Positions 55,135 through 64,000 of a stretch of DNA of 64,000 nucleotides are shown here, piece after piece. A program made the translations under genes and the position numbers. Each line of letters opens with the position of its first letter. The stretch's first letter is position 1. The notes beneath the pieces are model-generated. The model ran no database searches and was not told the DNA's origin. It worked only from the letters and a program-made list of their open reading frames with translations. This DNA comes from Saccharum officinarum (taxonomy: Eukaryota > Streptophyta > Magnoliopsida > Poales > Poaceae), in the NCBI GenBank assembly GCA_020631735.1, contig CM036225.1, positions 63,525,853-63,589,852 on the forward strand. The letters run 5' to 3'.

Positions 55135-58100
55135 ATGCCCAGAAATATCCCAGAAAATAATCAGCTGCCATATATGAAGTCTAAGAAAAGAGAAAACCCA
55201 TCCCAAGAACTAGAATACATGCAGCCAGATACTAAAAAAATGAGACAGATCAGAATGGAGAAAATACGGGAGAAAAAAAGGAAAAGAGAAGAGCAGAATA
55301 TAGAGGTGTCACTAAAACGGCATTGCTTGGCTACAGAGCAAAAGCACTCATATTTATCTTTACATCATGATATGGTATACTTCACACCAGAACATATCAA
55401 GCATCTAAAGGAGTCATACAATGAAAGATCATACTTGGGTATACCAGAATACAGTTGCACATACTGCAATGCAATATTTTGGTTTGACGAGAGAAACAAA
55501 GAAATTAATAGCTACAATAACAAACAAATTGTGTACTCCAATTGTTGTAAATATGGTAAAATTAGAATACCACCATTTAAAGATCCACCACAATTTCTTG
55601 CAAGATTACTTGACTACAAAGGAGATTCTCTATCAAGACATTTCCTACAAAAGATACGACAATATAACAGCATGTTTGCTTTCACATCAATGGGTGGAAA
55701 CATTGATAGAAAAATAAATCAAGGTGAAGGACCTTATGTATTTCGAATAAATGGACAAATACATCATCGTATAGGATCACTCCTACCTAAACCAGACCAG
55801 GTACCAAAATTTGCACAACTATATATTTTTGATACAAAAAATGAGATCGAGAATAGGATACGTGCATTGAGTAATGAGGACCTCGAGGACAACGATATAA
55901 AACCTGATATCGTACATGAGCTTAAAAAGATGCTTGATGAGCATAATCCATTAGCAAAAACATTTCGCCATGCGCGTGATCTATTTGAACAACACAAAGG
56001 TATTGATATTAGCATTTGCATTATAGGAGCCAACAAAGGTGATGCAATACAATATGAAATGCCACACACCGAAGAACTAGCAATGTTAGTTGTAGGTGAC
56101 TTAAACATAGAAAACTACAGAAGAGATATCATTGTTAATAACAAAAATAATGGACTCCAACACATATCTATATTTCATCCGGCCTATATGCCATTGCAAT
56201 ATCCTTTGTTATTCCCTTATGGAGAAAGAGGATTCCAACTTGGTATACCTTATCACGAACAAAAAATAGGGAAAAAACTAAAAGGAAAAAGAGATACAGT
56301 CACAATTCATGAATTCTATAAATACCATATGCATTTTCGACCAAATCAACCAAACCCTTATCTATGCTATAGTAGACTATCCAAACAAGCAATTGTTGAT
56401 GCTCGCGCAATGGAAGACGAAGATAGACTTATGTTTATTGCTAGAAACCAAAACGAACTAAGAGCAGAATATTTTCAAGGAATATTCGACGCAGTAGAAA
56501 AAGGGTTAAGTGAAGGGAACCAAATAGGAAAAACCGAAAAAGAGTACTGTTACCTTCAAGCCATGTTGGTTCTAGACGCTATATAATACAAAACTATCAC
56601 GATGGCATAGCAATTTGTCGTGTATATGGACCACCAGATCTCTTCATAACATTCACATGTAATCCCAAATGGCCTGAAATAACTTTAGCAATTTTAAACG
56701 GACAACAACCTAATGATAGACCAGATATCATAGTACGTGTATTCCATATGAAACTACAACAATTACTAAATGACATACGCTCCAGTGCAATCTTTGGTCC
56801 TACATTAGCGATCTTATACTCAATAGAATTCCAAAAAAGAGGATTACCACATGTTCATATCTTAGTTTGGTTAGATAAAAAAGGAATGGAAATAACATCT
56901 CAAATAATAGATAAATGGATATCCGCCGAAATACCTGACCCTATACAAGATCCTTTAGGTTATATACTTATATCAGAACATATGATGCATGGCCCTTGTG
57001 GGGAAATGAACATAAATTCTCCGTGTATGAGAAGAGGAAGATGTTCAAAATTTTATCCCAAAGATTTCCAAAATGAAACAAATTTTACTGATAATGGTTT
57101 TACTCAATATAGACGTCGTGATACCGGAATATACATACGTAGAGAAAACCAAAACTTAGATAACAAATGGGTTGTCCCACATAATTTATTGCTCCTTAAG
57201 AAGTACCAGGCACATATAAATGTTGAATTTGTAAACAAGAGTAGACTATTGAAATATCTTTGCAAATATGTAAACAAAGGAGCCGATAAAGGCAAAGATT
57301 ATTTTTGAGCGTATAAAAAGAAATGAAGAGCCACCTACGAATGAGCAAACCAAAGATATCGATGAGATTAAAGAGTATTTGGACTGCAGGTATATATGCG
57401 AGCAAGATGCACTTTGGAGATTACTCGGCTATGAGATACATTACCATTGGCCACCAGTTGAAAGATTACCTGTTCATCTACCTCTAATGAATTTAGTCAG
57501 ATTACAAAAAGACACAAAACTACAAAAATTTATTAAAGACCCTAAAAATCAAAAAACAATGCTAACAGAATGGTTTGAAGCTAATAAGCAGGACGAAGAT
57601 GCAAGACAACTTACATATTGTGAGTTCCCACAAAGATGGAGATGGGATAAAACAAATAAAAAATGGATCAAGCGGCAGCATGGTTTCAAAATAGGGCGAC
57701 TATATTATGTTAATCCAACTGAGGGAGAACGTTTTTATCTTCGTATGCTTCTAATGATAGTGAAAGGAGCTACAAGTTACAATGACGTAAGGACATACAA
57801 TGGTATAATACACAAAACTTTTAAAGAAGCATGTGCAGCACGAGGATTACTAAATGATGATAATGAGTGGTACAAAACCTTCGATGAAGCAACAAATTGG
57901 GCCACTGCTTCACAACTACGTTACCTATTCATGACTATGCTATTGTTTTGCAATTTAAAAGATGAATGGAACTTCTATAAAAAAATTTGGATAAAAATGA
58001 TTGATGATATCAAACACCGACTAATTCTAAAATACTATCCGATTAAATATTGCCCTACTGAAGAAGACTTGCATGACCTATTGATCGAAGAATTGGATGA

Positions 58101-58281
58101 TATCTTCTCTAAAAATGGCGTCAACATAAACAACTTCAACCTACCTCAAAAATCAAAACAATATACATTAGATACGAGGAACCAACTTATTCAACAAGAA
58201 ATAGATTACGATACAGACTACTTACAGGAAGAAGCTAATAAATTGTACTTACAATTAAACAACGGACAAAAGGATGTTTAA

Positions 58282-59879
58282 AACAACAACAACAACATAG
58301 TCTTTTGTCCCAAGCAAGTTGGGGTAGGGTAGAGATGAAACCCAAAAGAGGCGAGAAACAGGGAGACACATAAAGGGACATAAAGGGCACAAGACAAAAG
58401 ATGTCACGGTTCAGGCACGTTGATTGCTAATCTCCAAGCGCTCCTGTCCATAGCTAAATCCTTGGGGATATTCCACTCCTTAAGATCACTCTTAACGGAC
58501 TCGTCCCAAGTTAATTTAGGTCGACCTCTACCGCTCTTTACATTATCGGCCCGCTTTAGAACTCCACTACGCACCGGCGCCTCAGGAGGCCTCCGTTGGA
58601 CATGTCCAAACCATCTCAACCGATGTTGAATCAATTTCTCCTCAATTGGTGCCACCCCAACCCTATCCCGAATATCGTCGTTCCGTACTCTATCCCTCCT
58701 TGTGTGCCCACAACACCAACGCAACATACGTATCTCCGCTACACTCAATTGCTGGACATGTCGCCTTTTTGTAGGCCAACACTCAGCACCATATAACATC
58801 GCCGGACGAATCGCCGTCCTATAGAACTTACCTTTCAGCTTCTGAGGCACCCTTTTGTCACAGAGAACGCCAGAAGCTTGACGCCATTTCAACCAGCCGG
58901 CTGAAATTCTATGCCTAACATCTTCATCAATGTCTCCATCCTTTTGTAGCATCGACCCTAAATACCGAAAAGTATCCTTCTTGGCCACCACTTGCCCATC
59001 GAGGCTAACGTCTCCCTCCTCGTGCCTAGTCGCGCTGAAATCGCACCTCATATACTCGGTCTTAGTCCTACTAAGTCTGAACCCTTTCGACTCTAACGTG
59101 TGCCTCCATAGTTCTAACTTCCTATTAACTCCCGCCCTACTGTCGTCAACTAGCACCACATCATCAGCAAAGAGCATACACCAAGGGATATCACCTTGTA
59201 TGTCCCTTGTGACCTCATCCATCACCAAAGCAAATAAATAAGGGCTCAAAGCTGACCCCTGATGCAGTCCTATTTTAATTGGAAAGTTACTGGTGTCGCC
59301 ATCACATGTTCGGACAAACGTCACCACATCCCTGTACATATCCTTGATGAGGGTAACGTACTTAGTTGGGACTTTGTGCTTTTCCAAGGCCCACCACATG
59401 ACATTTCTCGGTACTTTGTCATATGCCTTCTCGAGGTCAATAAAGACCATGTGCAAGTCCTTCTTCTGCTCCCTATATCTCTCCATCAATTGTCGTAATA
59501 AGAAAATCGCCTCCATGGTCGACCTACAAGGCATGAACCCAAACTGATTTTGGGTCACATGTGTCACTCTCCTTAGGCGATGCTCGATAACCCTCTCCCA
59601 GAGCTTCATCGTATGACTCATCAACTTAATCCCACGGTAGTTAGTACAACTTTGAACATCTCCCTTGTTCTTGAAGATAGGTACTAATATACTTCTCCTC
59701 CATTCTTCAGGCATCTTGTTTGACCGAAAAATAAGGTTAAAAAGCTTAGTTAACCATACTATCGCTCTGGCGCCTAGGTATCTCCACACCTCAATGGGGA
59801 TACCATCAGGGCCCATCGCTTTACCTCCCTTCATCCTCTTCAAAGCCTCTCCGATCTCTGCCTCCTGAATTCCCATCAC
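58282..59879 (-). mobile_element. 5'-truncated RTE-clade LINE inserted in the helicase gene
   Basis: The minus strand ends in a (TTG)n-T tail (plus 'aaaacaacaacaacaacat' at 58281), typical of plant RTE elements. The 5' edge falls within about 15 bases before 59880, where the helicase frame resumes ([17 protein letters not shown]). The target duplication is not evident. Confidence 0.85.
58404..59879 (-). pseudogene. RTE LINE reverse transcriptase, C-terminal 491 residues
   Basis: An open frame holds the RT domain: [69 protein letters not shown], and the catalytic FADDVVLV. The RTE C-terminal tail has [18 protein letters not shown] and ends [12 protein letters not shown]. The N-terminal endonuclease is missing, so it is dead on arrival. 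The frame is uninterrupted, which suggests a recent insertion. Confidence 0.92.
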
Positions 59880-61318
59880 ATAATTGATAGTGTCTTAAAC
59901 AACAAACCAAATTTCTTTTTTGTATCTGGCCATGGAGGAACTGGCAAAACATTCTTATGGACGGCAATTGTTTCATACCTAAGAGCACAAAGAAAAATTG
60001 TTTTAACGGTTGCATCATCTGGGGTGGCATCCTTATTGCTTCCAAATGGACGTACCGCTCATTCAAGGTTTCGAATTCCAGTAGATGTAGATGAATTGTC
60101 AATATGTGATATAAAACGTGGACTAAACTTGCTCAATTGCTTATAGAGACTTCTCTCATAATATGGGATGAAGCATTGATGACAAACAAGCAATGTTTTG
60201 AAGCTCTTGATAGATCACTAAGAGACATATTATCTCAAGACAACCAAACGGCTTCAGATATACCTTTTGGAGGAAAGGTGATCGTTCTTGGAGGAGACCC
60301 AAAACAAATATTACCTGTTATAGAAAATGGGTCAAAATCACAAATCATAAGTGCATCTATAGTTGGGTCATACCTATGGAATAGTGTAACGAGATTATAC
60401 CTCACTGAGAATATGCGATTAAAAAAAATAGACCCAACAAGTGCAGAATACACAGAGCTAAATAATTTAAACAATTGGATACTAGATATTGGGAATGGAA
60501 ATATTGGAAACAAATGCAATATTGATTGTGACTTAGACTCAGATTCGGTAACCGTCCAAATACCAGAAGATCTGCTGATACAAACTACGGGAAATAAAAT
60601 CGAAGAATTAGTACAATTCACATATCCAGATTTTAAAACAAAGTTTCAACAACCGGAGTATCTCAAAGAAAGAGCTATTTTAGCCACAACTAATGACATT
60701 GTTGATGAAATCAATGATCACATGCTTAAATTAGTACCCAACATAGAAAGAGAATATTTTAGTGCAGATACAATATCTAAATGTTCAGATGCATGTAATG
60801 ATGCTGACATATTATATCCTGTTGAATACCTCAATACTTTAACTGCTAATAATTTTCCAGCTCACAAGTTAAAGCTAAAAGTTGGTGTTCCAATAATGCT
60901 ATTAAGAAATCTCAACCACACTATAGGATTATGTAATGGCACAAGACTCATAGTAACTAACTTAGGAGATAATGTCATCGAAGCTACCATAATAACAGGC
61001 ACACATATCGGACAAACTACATATATACCAAGAATAAATCTAACAACACGAGGATGTCGGTGGCCATTTACCTTATGTCGTCGACAATTTCCAATAAAAG
61101 TTTGCTACTCAATGACTATAAACAAAAGTCAAGGCCAGACTCTATCAAATGTAGGAGTCTATCTTAAGAAACCAGTGTTTACACATGGACAATTATATGT
61201 TGCAGTATCACGAGTTACAAGTAGAAAAGGACTGAAAATATTGATAGAGAATGAGGATGGAACGTGTGCAAAAGAAACAAAGAATATTGTGTACAAAGAA
61301 ATTATTCATTTAATTTAA

Positions 61319-62625
61319 TTTAGAATTAGACGACTATACATATAGATTACTCTGTCATTTACTATTGGAAATGACCATATAGCTGTTTGTTTTCCCTTTA
61401 AAAAGATATACTAAAAATAAAGGTAGACATCTTGTACCATGGAAATGTAAAACATTGAATTTTCTTTGATAGTCAGAGACAACTCTTATAGTTAACTTAT
61501 GCATCAAAATAGTGCATCTGACAGGGGCATTGTAAGCGCCACTAATCTCTCAGGGTTGTCGTATGCAGAGCAAACACCAAACAACAACTTCCTCCTTATA
61601 AGGCTAGGCAAGACCGCCAATTACACCAGCTTCCTGCTTTGCTACCTGTCCACATCCTCAGGCCACACTCTCTCCCACGAACACCAGTACAGGGCCAAGA
61701 AAGTCTCCTAAATTTGCAAGGTAAGTTTATGACACTTTTTTCAGTTTCATCATTGCAGGCTTCATATTCAAGCTAACATCACTTGATTAAAAATACATTT
61801 CTGTTTTGTCAGTTAGAAAATTTAAGTTTACTTTCTCCAAATTATAGACATACAATTCATTGACATGTAAGTCTGGATTAGGACATTATTTATTTATGCA
61901 AAATTCATTCATATAACTTTGCATTGATTTAGGTAGGCCTGCAGAAAAAATAACTCAAGCTGTAGTGTCGTACTCGCCATCATGTACTATTTTTTAGATA
62001 ATCCATACATTAATTAGTTAAGGCACAGATAATGTAATTTGATGCCATTGCTTCATTTCTCCATAGCTAATATAATTTAATGACTCCAAATTCCAACTAT
62101 CATGTCCTTAATAACTCTGTTTGAGCTACAGTCACAAGTGTATCATTATTAACATCAATTTATTATTTTTGGTTTATAATGCAGAGCTTTATACACAAAA
62201 TTAAGGACGATGGCAACAAAGAGGGATATATAGCCACAAGCCTGTTCTATTTGCACGTGAACAATGTAGGCTACTGTGAATATCCCTGCCTTTGAACCAA
62301 AGCCACCTCGCTATATATGTGCAACACAGGACGTGTATGAAACATACTAAATGGTTTATCTACAAGGGTTTATATTCTTGATGGTTTCTTATTACAGTTA
62401 ATCCTGTGACGATTCTATCCCATATCTCTTACAGTGCGCACTGAACTAATGAAATCAATATTTGTGCCCAACACAACAAATTGGTGCCTTTCAAGTTGAC
62501 TAACAAAAGATATATTTTTATAACAACAGCTCATCAACGACTGCATTTGCATATAATGTACAAATGCAACGGACTGAGCAACTGGCCTGCTCCATGTAAG
62601 GCGCGGCAAAGCCGCGCGGGTTTTT
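61319..62625 (+). other. 3' region of the RepHel Helitron, no recognised gene
   Basis: It holds a short open frame at 61499-61711 (RLGKTANYTSFLLCYLSTSS) followed by a donor-like AAG|GTAAGT at 61719. This may be a captured exon. The rest is AT-rich. Confidence 0.35.
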
Positions 62626-63096
62626 CTAGTTAGTCTAAGATTGGAAACTTTTTGTCAAATAAGACGAAAGTGCTATAGTGTTTGTTAAACTTTAACTCCT
62701 CAAACCAAACACCCCTTCAGTGCCAAGGAACAAACTGATTCAAGGATGAGCTTGCCGGGTGAAAAAGTGTTGCATACGTGATTTAAAAAGGGAACAGGAG
62801 ACTGTTACCTGCAAATGAGGTGATTTGTTTATGCACGTAATTGAATAGGTGTATGCCTACGTCATTGGCCAGTTTTTACTTTTGAGTAGGAGAGAGCGAC
62901 GTCGGTTCGGTCTCTGTTTCATCACCGTACGAAGGAAAATAATAGGGCCAAATCTGGTGCAACCGAATATTTAGATTAGGATTCACTCGTAACGTTTCCT
63001 TTTTCTAGCGTATTTCGTTTTCCTTTTTTCTGTTTTTATCTTCCCACCGTACTGTACCTGAACTCTGTCTCATGTCTCTTTATTATTAGGTATAGA

Positions 63097-64000
63097 TATA
63101 CATTTATTTTGGCTAAATATTTGAAAAATCATAAAACAAAAAATTCAATTTTGCTGGACTCTACATGACTAGATCTATACAGTAAAGATATAATATGGTA
63201 TGATTTAGTATAAAGTTTTTATTGTAGCTTTAGATTTATATTTTTTTATAATTAATTCATAGTTGCAGTTTTTATGGTGCAATTGTGGTGGTGGTCTAAT
63301 TATTTTATGCATTAACTGTAGTAAAAATTTCATACTCGTTTATATTTTTACACACTTTTGACTATTTTTAAACTATTTAACAAACATAAACCTAAATAAA
63401 TGTATAACTCAGTTATACATGATCCAATGAGCATGAAATTTTTACTATAATTCAACCATATAATAATTAGCCCATCATAAAAATTTCACCACAATTAGAA
63501 CATAGAAATTGCAGCTTTGAATTAATTACAGAAAAGCATAGATCTAAAGCTACAGTAAAAACTTTGTACTAAAGCATACCATATAATATATTTACTTTGT
63601 AGATCTACTCATGTGGAGTCCAAAAAAATTAGATTTTCTATTTTATGATTTTTCTTTGATTTACTATGATTTTTCAAAAATTTAGCTGGAATAAATAGAA
63701 AAAAGAAAAAGACAAAACTGCCTTTGAAAATGACCTATGACCGGGTCAGGGAGATAACATGAACGGTTTTAAAAGTTAAGGGAGATGGTTTACCCAATTT
63801 TGGAGTTTAGGAAGGAAAACTAGAGTTTGAATATAGTTTAAGGAGGTAAAATAGACTTTTTCCTTCACTTTTTTCCACCATCCCGGTACCCTAATCAAGC
63901 TTCTCAATCTCAATTTGTTATCTCAATTTATTTACCAGCCCACGAAAATGGATTATGTGTTCACTTTTTGTGAAACTGTGTTGAAGTACTCTAATCATCA
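63097..64000. repeat. Segmental duplication, unit 2 (continuation) to the window end
   Basis: Homologous to 33725-34625 throughout. It includes the right part of the foldback element and its flank 'atggattatgtgttcacttt'. The duplication may extend beyond the window. Confidence 0.9.

Larger units (their letters stand above)
55135..61318 (+). pseudogene. Helitron Rep-helicase (RepHel), frameshifted and LINE-interrupted
   Basis: Blocks in order. 55135-56540 is the N-terminal Helitron_like_N region (basic start, a CxxC zinc-finger-like EYSCTYCNAIFW, HPAYMPLQYPLLFPYGERGF). A one-base frameshift in an A-run near 56540 leads to 56545-57297 with LPSSHVGSRRYIIQNYHD, CRVYGPPDLFITFTCNPKWP, the Rep HUH motif GLPHVHILVWL and the tyrosine motif KYLCKYVNKG. 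A second frameshift near 57295 leads to 57298-58281. The LINE follows. 59880-60112 has Walker A GHGGTGKTFLW. A third frameshift near 60113 leads to 60113-61318 with [10 protein letters not shown] (Walker B), [18 protein letters not shown] and [16 protein letters not shown] of a Pif1-type helicase. Family members nick and unwind DNA for rolling-circle transposition. All catalytic motifs survive but no intact protein can be made. Confidence 0.93.
53286..62629 (+). mobile_element. Helitron with Rep-helicase gene, 9.3 kb, borders to the base
   Basis: The 5' end TCTCTATTAGACGCAATCGG follows host A (53285). The 3' end has the hairpin GCGCGGCAAAGCCGCGC (62601-62617), then CTAG (62626-62629), followed by host T (62630). 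The interior carries a Rep-helicase gene in the expected orientation. It has been disabled by three frameshifts and a LINE insertion. Confidence 0.95.
53142..62715. mobile_element. MITE (GGGYSTGTTTAG-related) split by the RepHel Helitron
   Basis: The left half GGGCATGTTTGATTACG.. ends 'gaatctattaagcctaa' at 53285. The right half resumes 'ttagtctaagattgg' at 62630 and ends CCAAACACCCC at 62715. Joined, they give the usual MITE core 'gcctaattagtct', so the MITE is an independent marker of the Helitron insertion site. Confidence 0.85.
52072..63096 (-). mobile_element. Helitron, minus orientation, host of the nest
   Basis: On the minus strand the 5' end TCTATACCTAATAATAAAGA starts at 63096. The 3' end CTAG is at 52075-52072, preceded by the hairpin region CGTTGCAACG..ACGGGC. 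Host A (52071) and T (63097) flank it. Joining those flanks restores the foldback arm seen uninterrupted at 33720. Without the nested Helitron it is about 1.68 kb and non-autonomous. Its left part is homologous to the Helitron at 29021-31062. Confidence 0.88.
51908..63863. mobile_element. Foldback MITE, copy 2, split by a Helitron
   Basis: The left arm (GAAAAAAAGTCTATTTTACC) and right arm (..AAATAGACTTTTTCC) are flanked by TTCACTTT at 51900-51907 and 63864-63871, as in copy 1. Without the Helitron the element is about 931 bp. Its left arm is more complete than in copy 1. Confidence 0.82.

Noticed and set aside
61499..61711. A separate small gene downstream of the Rep-helicase
   Set aside because: A 70-residue frame without a recognised domain inside the Helitron. 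Kept only as a possible captured exon.

Overview
The window looks like a repeat-rich intergenic stretch of a grass nuclear genome, probably panicoid and sorghum-like. The evidence is very GC-rich grass-type coding sequence, spliced genes, plant TGGGCY/telo-box promoters, and dense grass MITEs, Helitrons, hAT, Harbinger, Stowaway and gypsy-LTR remnants. It is not prokaryotic. Only three host protein genes are well supported: a single-exon BAHD acyltransferase (minus, 4764-6119), the five-exon 60S ribosomal protein L30 gene (minus, 38091-41430), and a four-exon P-class PPR gene (plus, 44093-46744) whose first exon carries an out-of-frame deletion.

The most interesting system is a set of C/D-box snoRNA genes on the minus strand. 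I find 16 predicted copies of three families. Family A (8 copies) has four copies in intron 2 of RPL30 and two in each of two duplicated non-coding host units (about 31.2-33.6 kb and 49.7-51.9 kb). Family B (6 copies) carries two guides matching 18S and 25S rRNA. Family C (2 copies) matches 18S rRNA. Each unit starts with a promoter built like a ribosomal-protein promoter (site II TGGGCC motifs, telo box AAACCCTA, TATA). Unit 1 has triplicated a 245-bp segment containing family B. Unit 2 has a MITE inserted into its promoter.

Layout: 1-1626 is the 3' part of a gypsy-type LTR that interrupts a decayed PIF/Harbinger transposase (to about 3180). The BAHD gene follows, then a 1.0-kb hAT element with a perfect 8-bp target duplication (7269-8278) and a run of MITEs (9-11.8 kb). 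From 10.6 to 23.8 kb lies an old tandem duplication whose two copies were separately invaded: copy 1 by a Helitron (12181-14116) and a CACTA remnant, copy 2 by a transposon carrying a cellulose-synthase-like A fragment that itself received a 4-kb solo LTR (17249-21222). From 24 to 31 kb there are Helitron ends and captured sequence. From 31.2 kb the snoRNA unit is followed by a foldback element. RPL30 and the PPR gene come next, then the second copy of the snoRNA unit.

From 51.9 kb to the end is a multi-level nest whose borders can be read to the base. The foldback element (51908-63863) contains a minus-strand Helitron (52072-63096). That contains a MITE, which contains a 9.3-kb plus-strand RepHel Helitron (53286-62629), which contains a 5'-truncated RTE LINE (about 58282-59879). 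The Rep-helicase gene is nearly complete but has three frameshifts plus the LINE. The duplicate copy at 33.6-34.5 kb supplies an empty site for the outer Helitron.

Limits: no search or folding program was run. rRNA target matches rely on remembered conserved rRNA sequence, and element families are assigned from termini, target duplications and protein motifs.
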